From Pseudomonas sp. S31 (GTDB taxonomy: Bacteria; Pseudomonadota; Gammaproteobacteria; Pseudomonadales; Pseudomonadaceae): 64,000 bases of DNA. The translations under genes were made by a program, and so were the position numbers. The notes below the pieces were generated by a model, which did not search any database, was not told where the DNA came from, and saw only the letters and a list, made by a program, of their open reading frames with translations. Of the stretch, positions 37,965-46,626 are shown in pieces (within the stretch, counting starts at the first letter, position 1; each line of letters begins with the position of its first letter). The stretch lies in assembly GCF_016648105.1 (NCBI RefSeq), contig NZ_JACVVE010000005.1:1-64000 (forward strand), read 5' to 3'.

Positions 37965-40199
37965 TTAGCGATCCCTACTGAACAGATCATCAATGTCCAG
38001 GGCCTCCAGCCTGCTCTGATCGGGTCGGTGAGAAACGTAATTTTCATCTTCTTCCCGGAAGTAATTTCGCATGCGATATGGAACGTCATAGACGTCAACA
38101 ATCTCATCGATCATTGCCCTGGTGGCAGAGACCTGCCAGCTTTTGAACTTATCATCTATCATAACGATTAGATTTTTGTTGGACGCGTCCAAGTCCTCGC
38201 CGTCGCTGAATACAACGCTTTCCTCAAACATCTCATCCAGTGAGTCCGTTATAAACTGGAGAGCTAGCTCTGTGAATGGCTCAGTTGCTTCATGGAAGTC
38301 GTTCATCTCAAGAAGACCTACCAAGTCGCCTAAAGCGGGCAGGTCTTTCTCGTCGATGCCGAAGTTAATTACATCTAGCACAAAGCTCCCAGCCGAGGAA
38401 GGCGTAATGATTTCCTCATTTATCGCATCTGCCAGCACCACCAAGCAATATTCGCAGTTTCTCGTAATCGGGTTGTTCAGTATGACATCAGTAACAAGCT
38501 TCATGCGTCGTCTTAATTCGGCTTCGTTAAGGCCTATCTGAGTGCTGATGTAGAGTTTGGCAAGGTATTCCGGAGGGCTACCCTCAAAACCCAGACTCTC
38601 CTCATGCTTGAAAAGTGATCTGAACAAACCCATTGTCACATTGCTAGGAGTGAGATTGTTGCCTGTCATGTCCTGAAGTTTTTTGATGGTGCTGAGACTA
38701 CGTAAGCACTTATACAAAGACTCAAGCAGCGACGAATCTTTCGCGTATCTATGTAGTAGGAAGTCCCCAACTGAGGGGTTGAACAGCTTATAATAAACTT
38801 TATCGCCCATCATCACGCGAGTTAGCAGGGAGTTTGAAAGGTGTCGGGTTGCGACAGCGAATTCCCGCTTGCCTTTAAAGTTAGCATGCTCCGGCATACG
38901 TAAGCCCGTTGCGTAGGCTTTAGCCAGATCCTCTTCAAGGATGCTCTCCCCGTGGAACGCGACCAGAAGAACTAGGAATCGCCCAAAGTCATCAAGTTGC
39001 GCATCGTACGGATGTTCCCAGATTTTCTTGGGGTTGTTCAGGAGGTCAGTGATATGCTTCCAATAATCTTCCGCCGGTACATCCTTCAAGCGGTCTGGGT
39101 CAGTAATGAACTGGATGATTCGAGGATTGAAATTGTGATGTCGGATGATCTGGTGGTAACGCTTCTTTACATAGAACGACTCTTTATACTCATCCCCGAG
39201 GCCTGAATGCCATATATGGTTGTACAGGATGTGGGCTTTGTCGATGCTTGAAAGCGATTGGAGCTTGATCTCCATTTCGTTTTGATCGACCTTGCTGTTC
39301 TCAAATGCATCGCTCAGGATCCGCCCCTGATTTAATATCGTTGATCGAGACGTCAGTACGAATCTCTTTTTTGACCGGTCGCGATGAATTCTTTTGATGA
39401 AGTGAGCGATTTGACTGCCTTCGTTTCCCGCTAGCGCTTCCAGGTAGTTTTGACCTAAGAAATCGTCAAAATAGAAAAGCTGCTGTCTGTCAGGTACGTA
39501 TGCCTGCTCAGCCTCATGTAAATTATGGCTGATGGAAAGAAATTCGAACCCTTTTTGGGCATAGAACAAGATGAGTTGCTCAGCCAATGTGGTTTTTCCG
39601 ATGCCCGCCTGGCCGGTGATAATGACCGTGCCTTGCTTGTCCAGCTTGTCTAGAGCCTCGTTGAAACAACCTGTCTGGACGAAAATTTTTGATCTCTCAA
39701 CGATTTCGCTCATCATCGCATCGCTGCGGCCCGCAATGGCATTGTTGAGCAGGCGGACTAACACGGTAGCGCTGCTGATCCAGAGCTTGAAGTGCCTTTG
39801 CTCCACCATAGGATGCCTGGCAAGCAAGTCGTTGAGATCCTCTTTGCCGTAAACGCTCACGGGGCAAGAGGCGCCAAGCGCAGTAATCAGCTCTTCCTTG
39901 TTTAAGCTCGAAAGCGGATGCGAGACCACCAGGATGTACCATTCGGGCTGAAGCACAGCGACCTTGGGTGCTTCCGATGAACGCAAGTGCGCCACAAGTT
40001 TGGAAAAAGGCGTAGCAGCCCAGTGCTTGGCCTGGAGGATCCACTCGCCACCGTTAGGGCTGTGATAACGGCCATCAACCCCACCGTCTCGACCGGCTTT
40101 GAAACGCTCAAAACGAACGCCTTCTTCGGCGCCGATCAGATCGGTACACAGCACCTCGAACTCTTTGTCGTTGAGGCGCGAAAAATCGTAATCGTTCAC
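37965..40199 (-). CDS. Mrr-type nuclease fused to a STAND NTPase (Avs-like defence protein)
   Basis: A 744-residue protein. Residues 1-120 form a Mrr-like restriction endonuclease domain with the D-x(n)-QxK signature (GRDGGVDGRY, D38; ILQAKHW, Q56 and K58). Residues about 170-400 form a P-loop NTPase: Walker A GQAGIGKTT at 196-204, Walker B-like LFYFDDFLG with D245-D246, typical of the nSTAND3 group. The C-terminal 340 residues are helical and may be the sensor. The arrangement of effector, STAND ATPase and sensor is that of Avs-type antiviral proteins, which cut DNA after recognising a phage protein. The start is a GTG at 40199, the first codon after an in-frame stop. Confidence 0.8.
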   Translation of the reverse strand: MNDYDFSRLNDKEFEVLCTDLIGAEEGVRFERFKAGRDGGVDGRYHSPNGGEWILQAKHWAATPFSKLVAHLRSSEAPKVAVLQPEWYILVVSHPLSSLNKEELITALGASCPVSVYGKEDLNDLLARHPMVEQRHFKLWISSATVLVRLLNNAIAGRSDAMMSEIVERSKIFVQTGCFNEALDKLDKQGTVIITGQAGIGKTTLAEQLILFYAQKGFEFLSISHNLHEAEQAYVPDRQQLFYFDDFLGQNYLEALAGNEGSQIAHFIKRIHRDRSKKRFVLTSRSTILNQGRILSDAFENSKVDQNEMEIKLQSLSSIDKAHILYNHIWHSGLGDEYKESFYVKKRYHQIIRHHNFNPRIIQFITDPDRLKDVPAEDYWKHITDLLNNPKKIWEHPYDAQLDDFGRFLVLLVAFHGESILEEDLAKAYATGLRMPEHANFKGKREFAVATRHLSNSLLTRVMMGDKVYYKLFNPSVGDFLLHRYAKDSSLLESLYKCLRSLSTIKKLQDMTGNNLTPSNVTMGLFRSLFKHEESLGFEGSPPEYLAKLYISTQIGLNEAELRRRMKLVTDVILNNPITRNCEYCLVVLADAINEEIITPSSAGSFVLDVINFGIDEKDLPALGDLVGLLEMNDFHEATEPFTELALQFITDSLDEMFEESVVFSDGEDLDASNKNLIVMIDDKFKSWQVSATRAMIDEIVDVYDVPYRMRNYFREEDENYVSHRPDQSRLEALDIDDLFSRDR

Positions 40200-40373
40200 T
40201 CAGACACCCACTCTATGTCAGAGGGCTACGATAGCATTTAGCTAAGCGGGGAGAGGATGGAGACCGAGATCGCTTGGCATGGCAGACGGCATAGAAAATG
40301 ACGGAGACGATCAAGCTGCGTCGCAACTGCGGCGCGGTCAAGATTTCTTGAGTTCGGTTCTAGATGACTCATT

Positions 40374-40445
40374 TCACTGGGTGGCCGGCGAAATGTCAGG
40401 GGCGCCATAGCGGGCGTTGAGCTTGGACTGGGCATCGGCTTTCAT
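40374..40445 (-). CDS. possible 23-residue peptide or gene remnant
   Basis: A frame of 23 codons (MKADAQSKLNARYGAPDISP...) follows a GGAGC ribosome binding site. It looks protein-like but is very short and may be what is left of a longer gene in the 360-base gap between the STAND gene and the next ORF. No family recognised. Confidence 0.25.
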   Translation of the reverse strand: MKADAQSKLNARYGAPDISPATQ

Positions 40446-40562
40446 GAGTGTGCTCCAAAAGGGCCGGAGGCTACCAACACGCTCAACACGCAAGGTTTCA
40501 TTTACCATTCGGTCAGCCCAGGTTGGGCACGGATAGGCCGACAACACCCAGGTACCGTTCTT

Positions 40563-40856
40563 TTGGAAGCAAAATCACTGACAGCCCGCGAGGCTCATCA
40601 AATCCTGTGGGACATCGCTCTCGGAGTTCGTAGCATGCGCCGGCTAGGTCAGCAATCGTGGGCTGAAATCTACTGCGGTTTGATGACCGTGGAGGCCGAT
40701 GGCTGGGTGCTGACGTTCTATAACGACTGTGACACGCTCGACTACTGCGACAGCTGCTACAGCCCGGAGGGGCGTGCCTACATTTTCGACTCGCTGCAGT
40801 CGTACAGTACCGACCCTGTGGAGCTGCTCAGCACGTGGGAGCATGCGCAGCTGTAA
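40563..40856 (+). CDS. hypothetical protein, DUF7693-like
   Basis: A 97-residue acidic protein: LTAREAHQILWDIALGVRSM at the start and LTFYNDCDTLDYCDSCYSPEGR in the middle. Proteins with this NDCxxLDYCDxC pattern are common small hypothetical proteins in Pseudomonas genomic islands. The paired cysteines might bind a metal. The first start is TTG at 40563; an ATG at 40635 would remove the conserved first helix. Function unknown. Confidence 0.6.
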   Translation: MEAKSLTAREAHQILWDIALGVRSMRRLGQQSWAEIYCGLMTVEADGWVLTFYNDCDTLDYCDSCYSPEGRAYIFDSLQSYSTDPVELLSTWEHAQL

Positions 40857-41064
40857 AAGCTGTTGAGCGAGGCGTAGCCGACCATGAGAGACCGACTGGG
40901 GCTGGGTGAGCAGGGTGTTCTAGAAGCCTCGGCCTGAGCTTGAGAGCAATCCGACTCTTGCGTTTTGATAGTCGTCGCGGGGGTTTACAGGCTCCCGAGA
41001 TGGCTAAGTCAAGTCGATACGCGATCCACCGAGGGTGGTTAATAAAATCAGGCAAGGGGCGTAC

Positions 41065-41448
41065 ATGTTTGAAACTGTAATGGTCGAATGCCACGGCGAG
41101 CGCCATTCTGACTTTGATCTTCAACGTATCGTGAGGGCGAAAAACCAAGCTTTCGCCAAGCCAGTTACGGCGTACCTCACGGGCGTAATCATCCAGGCGC
41201 GGGCTGCCGTTGGAGTGGTGTACGGCCATGTGAGGCAGGACTCGCTAGGTCGTTTTGCAGATGGCCACATCATTCGCACATCCGATGTGGTGGACGTAGA
41301 AAAGGAGGGGCGGTTCTGGGTGATTACGACTGAAAACAGCCGGTACGTTATCGCCACATTTCGTTCGGACGGCGGGCGTCAGAGTCTGCGGGATTTTCGA
41401 CGCCTGGCGGTTAAGCTGACACACCTAACCGCCAATCATGTGCATTGA
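41065..41448 (+). CDS. hypothetical protein (127 aa)
   Basis: A protein starting MFETVMVECHGERHSD, with a beta-rich middle (GRFADGHIIRTSDVVDVEKE and FWVITTENSRYVIATF) and a basic C-terminus. It may be a small beta-barrel or regulatory protein; I recognise no family. The ATG at 41065 follows AAGGGG at 41054-41059, a good ribosome binding site, so a GTG ten codons earlier is not needed. Confidence 0.55.
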   Translation: MFETVMVECHGERHSDFDLQRIVRAKNQAFAKPVTAYLTGVIIQARAAVGVVYGHVRQDSLGRFADGHIIRTSDVVDVEKEGRFWVITTENSRYVIATFRSDGGRQSLRDFRRLAVKLTHLTANHVH

Positions 41449-41876
41449 AGCGGATCGCCAATGATTAACGTATGCCAGATAATTCTTCGGTATTCATACG
41501 CCTTGAGCACCCACCGAGGATTGTATCCCAGCAGCCGGGAATCATGAGCGAGGGTTTTGAACTTCAAGGTTATTGGGGCCTGACGAGCCACGTCGTCGGA
41601 GCTGGCAGCTTCGCCGTTGGGGTACGCCCCCTCCCGTGAACCGATACAGGTGTGGCGAGACCGATTGTGCGGTATCGACAACCGGCTGCGGGCCCAAAGC
41701 ACTGCCTGGAACAGACTATCTCCCTCGTCATCCAGGATAGGTTGAGCTTTCTTGATGATGTAGTTGCTTACGGCGGCGGGAAGTCCGACCAAAAGCTCGT
41801 CCTCTTCGAACGACGGTACTCGGCCTTCACGCAGATGCCTGCCGTGTTCCGAGACATACCCCCATGCTCTCGACAC
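41436..41876 (-). CDS. doubtful hypothetical protein (up to 146 aa)
   Basis: This frame has a protein-like composition (FEEDELLVGLPAAVSNYIIK and PILDDEGDSLFQAVLWARS), but no ribosome binding site is clear at its first ATG and its 3' end overlaps the previous gene's end by 13 bases. It could be a real small gene or part of a degraded one. No family recognised. Confidence 0.35.
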   Translation of the reverse strand: MSRAWGYVSEHGRHLREGRVPSFEEDELLVGLPAAVSNYIIKKAQPILDDEGDSLFQAVLWARSRLSIPHNRSRHTCIGSREGAYPNGEAASSDDVARQAPITLKFKTLAHDSRLLGYNPRWVLKAYEYRRIIWHTLIIGDPLQCT

Positions 41877-42268
41877 GGCTGATCGAGGGGCTGGCGGATC
41901 AGTGATCCGTGTTTCTTTAGGATATCGCCTGGATTTGCTTTTTCATCGCCGGAGTATCGGCAAAAGCTGGTATCCACTGATGCCCAGTTGGCCCGTGTTG
42001 ACCTGACGGCCCGAGAGCGTCGTCATCTGGAACGTAACCGTGCCGAGTTGCCCGATCGCTACCACCTGGTCACCTCTCCTGACGACACATACAGGAGGTG
42101 AACACCGTAGCGGCGCTGCTCAAAGCCGGCGCGCATGCTCTCAAAAATCTGTTCCAATAATAGTTCAGACCGTCAGCAAACCGATCTGCCAACAAACATC
42201 GCGCCTGCCATCGGTGGGAGCCCCTACAGATACGGCATCCTTTCTGGCTGCTACTCCGGCTAGCCCTT
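41877..42268. other. gene debris without an intact gene
   Basis: The plus strand from about 41930 reads a protein-like stretch (SSPEYRQKLVSTDAQLARVD, then LTARERRHLERNRAELPD) that ends at a stop near 42102, followed by VNTVAALLKAGAHALKNLF to a stop near 42162. Neither has a start codon with a ribosome binding site. This looks like the remains of one or two genes lost by deletion. Confidence 0.4.
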
Positions 42269-42290
42269 AAAGCCGCGGCGCGCGGCTTTT
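42269..42290. terminator. Rho-independent terminator
   Basis: AAAGCCGCG and CGCGGCTTT form perfect 9-base arms around GCG, followed by T. It ends 48 bases before the alpha-toroid/HEPN gene and would isolate that gene from upstream transcription. Confidence 0.75.
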
Positions 42291-42338
42291 CGTCCGTGCT
42301 ACTCTTGCCGCCGTGTGCAGTCGCTCCGAGGAATAGGG

Positions 42339-44096
42339 ATGTTCAACCTACTGGTAGCCGGTCATAGCGAGATGTGGGAGACCCAGCCGTATTCGATGGG
42401 CCTGGGCCGTTTCAAGGAATACAGCGGGCTTGAGGCTGCGGACATCAACCCGGCTAACCCTGAATCATTACGTCGGCTGGAAGAAGTCCCCGCTTTGCTG
42501 ATGTATGAGGTGGGTGCCGGTGGCCCACATGCAAGGGTGGTTCGGCATGGACGCATACGCAATATAGTTCGGAGAGGAAACGAACTCGCCTTTGATTTTG
42601 AGCCCGACGAACAGCATGCCTACCTGGAAAGGGCAGGCGTTCTGAGCGTGTCCGATCAATTGGGCATGACTCAATTTGAGCAGCATCGAACTCACTGGGC
42701 GGTCAAAGATGGAGATCTTCCCGAAGAGTTAATTGTGACCGGAACTCCTGAACGCCTGGCCAGATCAGTCACTGTTGTTGCCGCTGAGTACACTGAAACG
42801 CAACGTGAACGCTCACGTATGGCCCCCGCACTCGTTGAGGAGCTGGCGGACTTTCCCGCTTCGCTTGAGAAGGCAATGGCCTTGCTCCCCGCACGGATGT
42901 TTCGTGACCCAACACCTGAACTTTTTCCGATTCTGGGCATTGAGCCTCGAACAGCGGAAGGACGGCGCGCTCTGGAGGCCGTCCTACAGCGCGACGCCGC
43001 AGGGCAAAACCTACCTGAAGATTGGCAATTTTCCCTCGCGTGGTTCTTAAGTCTTTACGGCAGTCCAACTGAGAAGGAGCGTCTTGATGAAGCGCTAAGC
43101 TGCTGCGCTCGCCGCCTAATAGAGCTTGGCGGGGAAGAGGATCAGGGAGGCCGAATCGAAGACATTGGCCATGCGCTCTGGCGTTGCAGCCAAAGCCGTA
43201 TAGTCGTGGCGCGCCTGCGTAGGGAGACTGCGGTTCTTACCGACCGATTGATCCGTCGACAAGACTTGTCTGGCTGTTGGGGGGCTGAGCCGGATCAGCC
43301 CGGAAGCGTTCGCATCACTGCATACGCTACTGTTGCTTTGCAGCGATTGGGGGATGACCGGTATCACGAAGCTATTGGCAAGGCTGTCGCTTGGCTACTC
43401 ACTCGTATCTTACCGGATAGTCATAGCTTCCCTAGAAATGATGGCGACGAAGAGCCTGATCTAGTCAGTACTGTCCTCGCGCTGGAGGCTATTCGAAGAT
43501 CGGATCAGTCAGGCGACGTTCCGCACGTGCTTGAGGCTGGTGAGTCTTGGCTGCTCTCACAGCAGTCAGATTTGGGAGAGTGGGAAGCAGAACCGTGGAC
43601 GACCGATTTCACTGTCAGCGTGATTTTGTCCTACCTGACCACCAAGACGCAGATGCTTGCCCAGGTTGACGGTTTCTTGCTGATGGCTAGGGACTTTTTC
43701 AGGAAGGCCGAAGAGCTGCAGTGGGAGGGTGGCGCAAACAATCGCAGGCTTGCCGCCATTGCTACCGTCCACGCTGTCGAAATGTTCCTCTACGGATTAT
43801 TTGAGCGGCGAGAGGATTTGGCGCTCTCAGCATTTAAGGAGAATGGTACCGAAACGCTTGGCCCCAGGGAGGCGCTGAGGGCGTTGCAGGATGCGCTCCA
43901 GCGTATTGGCGTGATAACAGCCCCCCAGCGTTTGCCGCATCGCGATCAGCTCAGTTCTTTGGTCGGTCGACGAGATGGAATCATTCACCGCGCCCATGAG
44001 GTGAGCGCAGCTGAGCTATCTGATGGCATTCGAGATGCTCGAAAATTCATAGATCGCTTTTCCAAACAGTTGCTGAATTTGGATTTGCTTCAATAA
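42339..44096 (+). CDS. alpha-toroid (cyclase-like) protein with C-terminal HEPN-like domain
   Basis: A 585-residue protein without a known name. Residues 1-140 are a mixed alpha/beta domain (MFNLLVAGHSEMW; IRNIVRRGNELAFDFEPDEQ). Residues about 290-450 hold repeats of the terpene-cyclase/prenyltransferase alpha-toroid kind (SGCWGAEPDQPGSVRITAYATVALQRLG and LGEWEAEPWTTDFTVSVILSYL). The last 100 residues are helical and contain R545-DGII-H550, the Rx4H motif of HEPN ribonucleases. The catalytic DxDD or DDxxD of cyclases is not seen. Start ATG 42339 follows GAGGAA. A toroid sensor coupled to an RNA-cutting effector is a reasonable guess in this island. Confidence 0.6.
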   Translation: MFNLLVAGHSEMWETQPYSMGLGRFKEYSGLEAADINPANPESLRRLEEVPALLMYEVGAGGPHARVVRHGRIRNIVRRGNELAFDFEPDEQHAYLERAGVLSVSDQLGMTQFEQHRTHWAVKDGDLPEELIVTGTPERLARSVTVVAAEYTETQRERSRMAPALVEELADFPASLEKAMALLPARMFRDPTPELFPILGIEPRTAEGRRALEAVLQRDAAGQNLPEDWQFSLAWFLSLYGSPTEKERLDEALSCCARRLIELGGEEDQGGRIEDIGHALWRCSQSRIVVARLRRETAVLTDRLIRRQDLSGCWGAEPDQPGSVRITAYATVALQRLGDDRYHEAIGKAVAWLLTRILPDSHSFPRNDGDEEPDLVSTVLALEAIRRSDQSGDVPHVLEAGESWLLSQQSDLGEWEAEPWTTDFTVSVILSYLTTKTQMLAQVDGFLLMARDFFRKAEELQWEGGANNRRLAAIATVHAVEMFLYGLFERREDLALSAFKENGTETLGPREALRALQDALQRIGVITAPQRLPHRDQLSSLVGRRDGIIHRAHEVSAAELSDGIRDARKFIDRFSKQLLNLDLLQ

Positions 44097-44100
44097 GATT

Positions 44101-44116
44101 GGGGGCGGCGGCCCCC
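44101..44116. terminator. GC hairpin after the alpha-toroid/HEPN gene
   Basis: GGGGGC and GCCCCC pair around GGCG, 5 bases after the stop codon. Only a weak pyrimidine run follows (TATCTTC), so termination is plausible but not certain. Confidence 0.4.
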
Positions 44117-44307
44117 TATCTTCAATCTGAGCTCATAGGTGTCACGCTTGTTAAGAAAATAATCGAGTCCATGATTTTCTACGTATAGTGTCCGACTCCA
44201 TCGCAAGTGAAAACACAAAAAATTCATATAGGTGGGGTATGACGGGTAGCTTCAATTGCTTTTCGTTCTCAAACTCCATCGCCTCATGAGCGATATAGCT
44301 TAAGGCG

Positions 44308-45003
44308 TCATACAGCGGCCTGATGAACTGGACGATTTCCCAGACTAGGTGCGGTTTTCTGTATTACATGCATTCTCCAACAATCGTCGAACAGTGTCAT
44401 AGGGTGGCCGTCGAAATCGAACTTTGATGAGTAGCCTACTAATCCTGCTCGATCGAGCTGATGCATGACCTGTTCGGCTGATTTGTTGAGCTTCGAGTAC
44501 CCTATCTTAGCTTCTGCGACTTCTATGCAGATGGAGTACCAGTCTCCGAGCGGGCCGCGATCTGCGGTCGTGTTGTTCAGCTCGCGGAGGTTGTAATAGC
44601 GTGCCTTGTTAGCAAATTTCTCCAGGAAATCGAGAATTTTCTCCTCAATGCTGTCGGTTGCTGGTGCCTCCACTTTTCCGTGCCCCCATTTGTTTCTCAC
44701 GGATAGTGCGTGCAGGTAGGTAGATTTAATATTGTGCCCGTATTTCTTGCGTAGCTCATCGTCAGTTGGAGGATTGTAGTTATTTTCAAGCATGTGATTT
44801 GTAATCATCACGAGCTTTAAAGTTCGCTCTATACCAATAGTTAGCTGAAAAAATGCCGAATAAAAATTGCCTACTGTTCTCTCGTCTAGGTTGGCCTTTA
44901 GAAGCAGATCGATTCCTGAGAGGAGTGAGGCTCTAGCTAAATGGCCCTCTTGCTGCAACAGCGTAAACGTACGACTGAAACGTAAATCTCGCATGGAGTC
45001 CAT
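44308..45003 (-). CDS. HEPN-like protein (231 aa)
   Basis: A helical 231-residue protein. The segment LSVRNKWGHGKVEA contains R103-NKWG-H108, an Rx4H motif at the position expected for a HEPN ribonuclease or its inactive relatives, after a long helix pair (residues 40-75). The C-terminus (GHPMTLFDDCWRMHVIQ) is unfamiliar. It may start at ATG 45003 or 44994; neither ribosome binding site is decisive. It is divergent from the helicase-topoisomerase operon with a 417-base gap and could be its effector or an independent toxin. Confidence 0.55.
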   Translation of the reverse strand: MDSMRDLRFSRTFTLLQQEGHLARASLLSGIDLLLKANLDERTVGNFYSAFFQLTIGIERTLKLVMITNHMLENNYNPPTDDELRKKYGHNIKSTYLHALSVRNKWGHGKVEAPATDSIEEKILDFLEKFANKARYYNLRELNNTTADRGPLGDWYSICIEVAEAKIGYSKLNKSAEQVMHQLDRAGLVGYSSKFDFDGHPMTLFDDCWRMHVIQKTAPSLGNRPVHQAAV

Positions 45004-45420
45004 CCCAGGTTGGCAGTGGTTGCACTTGAGGGTAGTAGGTCGCGAGGCAGAAAATCCAGTAACCGGATTGATCGATGTGCACGCCCGCTTGCTCCAGATG
45101 CGCCGCAGGATCTATCAGCCCTAGAAAGGGTTGAGCGACAGTCACATCACCACGCTGGCTGCATTTAGTTGAGTCGTCCCTCTGGCCCACTGAGGCTGTT
45201 GCGATTGAGAGGCTATTACTTTGTTTTCGCTGTAGAAGCTAGTGCCTTCTTGCCTTTCTTTGGTTGGGTAACCCGAATTGGTAGACGGCAACGTTTATCG
45301 CATTGCGGAGGCTCTAGATCGGGCGTTTTTGATGTAGGCTTGTCGGCTCTGCAGTACCAGCCCCCATGCACTGGAGCGGTTTCCCTCCTTGAGCATTTAT
45401 CAACACGTTAGAGCGCACCA
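45004..45420. promoter_or_regulatory. divergent gap between the HEPN gene and the helicase-topoisomerase operon
   Basis: This 417-base region must hold the promoters of both directions. I see no strong dyad. A minus-strand frame (44994-45190) has a protein-like sequence but no start signal, and is not called as a gene. Confidence 0.4.
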
Positions 45421-46626
45421 ATGTCCAAGGAAATGGAATCTACACCCACCGAAGTCAGTGCTTGCGTAGAGCAGTGGTTAGACGGGCCGTATGGGAAGTA
45501 CGCGCGGGCGAAGGTGCTGACGCCCGAATCACCTACGCCTGAGGCGATCTACAGCCCGAAGACGTTGAAATGCCAGCCAGAACTCGGCGTGCCATTTGAT
45601 TGCAAAATCCAGCTGAGTAAGGGTCGCTGGCGTGTCGTTGAGCTCGCAGAAAGCGCCAAGCCGGTTGAGGTTAGGCTCACGGGATTCGTTGAGTCTGATT
45701 TGATGGTTAGCGGCCAACGATCCTGGCGGATCAAACTTATCCCAGGGCAACCTGGTGCAGCGCACGCTACCCTCGATTCCAAGGCGCTTCGAGCGGCAAG
45801 ATTTGCTCATATAGAGCGTGGGCAGGAACTCACCTTTATGGCGCTGCCGAATGAAGCGGACTGGACGGTGACTGAAATCCTGGAGCCGACGCTAGCAACC
45901 GTTATCACTGATTCGCTGATCGCATTCCACGCATTCCCGCTGCGGGACTGGAGCACGAACGATTCCGTCAAAAGTGTGCCCTTCGCAGTCAGGCTGCCAG
46001 GCGTTTCGATCTGGCCTCTGGTAAACGTCTTCACTACATTACTGCGGCGTCAGTCTATTCCATCCCTTACGAGAGTTGACGTAAGTGACCCAAGCGCAGT
46101 GAGCCGGGCAGAGGACTACATCGAGCATGCCCAAACTGTCTTGCGGGAGGGCTCCCCTCAAGAAATCGACTGCCTGAGTATCGGGTGCATTGAGGTGACC
46201 CTGGTCTGGAATGCCCGAGGGTTCTGGAATACCCAAAAGCTAGTCGCCCCGATTCCGATGCGTGAGCCAACCCCCAAAGAGGCCATTGACTGGGTTGAGG
46301 GTACGGTCGTCGCTGTCGATAATATCGATGAAAGTGAGTCCATCGAGGTGGAAGCCGAGCCATTGGAAATTGACGAGATCGCCCCCCAGGATGCTCCACC
46401 TGGAAGCGACTCATCCAAGAAGAAGATTCAAAAAGTGAAAGTGACAATTGAGATCAAGGATCGAAGGGTAGGGCGGGGTAACGTCAACGGGTTCTTCAAA
46501 CGTGAGGAGATTGTTTACGGCGGACTCACCAAAGGAACAACGGCCATCGTCCAGTTAGTCGGTAATCCACCCTACTGGAATGTCAGCCGTTTGCATCGAT
46601 CCCTGCCTATGCGAGGTGAAGCATGA
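45421..46626 (+). CDS. repeat protein with OB/cold-shock-like units, first gene of the operon
   Basis: A 401-residue protein of unknown function. Four segments share a pattern in which a strand pair is followed by W-x-V/T and a hydrophobic strand: GRWRVVEL, DWTVTEIL, GFWNTQKL and PYWNVSRL. This looks like repeated small beta-barrels (OB or cold-shock-like) that could bind single-stranded nucleic acid. An acidic linker (about residues 295-335, ending DSSKKKIQKVKV) precedes the last unit. Its stop overlaps the helicase-topoisomerase start (ATGA), so the two proteins are probably made in equal amounts and work together. Confidence 0.6.
   Translation: MSKEMESTPTEVSACVEQWLDGPYGKYARAKVLTPESPTPEAIYSPKTLKCQPELGVPFDCKIQLSKGRWRVVELAESAKPVEVRLTGFVESDLMVSGQRSWRIKLIPGQPGAAHATLDSKALRAARFAHIERGQELTFMALPNEADWTVTEILEPTLATVITDSLIAFHAFPLRDWSTNDSVKSVPFAVRLPGVSIWPLVNVFTTLLRRQSIPSLTRVDVSDPSAVSRAEDYIEHAQTVLREGSPQEIDCLSIGCIEVTLVWNARGFWNTQKLVAPIPMREPTPKEAIDWVEGTVVAVDNIDESESIEVEAEPLEIDEIAPQDAPPGSDSSKKKIQKVKVTIEIKDRRVGRGNVNGFFKREEIVYGGLTKGTTAIVQLVGNPPYWNVSRLHRSLPMRGEA

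Noticed and set aside
37641-37965. Tn7-like or Tn3-like transposon end
   Set aside because: I looked for repeated 20-base protein-binding motifs and for a matching terminal repeat, and saw none; the other end is outside the window.
44933-45190. Minus-strand frame with protein-like content upstream of the HEPN gene
   Set aside because: The composition is plausible, but it has no start signal and overlaps the HEPN gene start in another frame; not enough to call a gene.
45169-45411. 80-codon plus-strand frame before the helicase-topoisomerase operon
   Set aside because: The composition is not protein-like and there is no ribosome binding site; the region is better read as a promoter gap.
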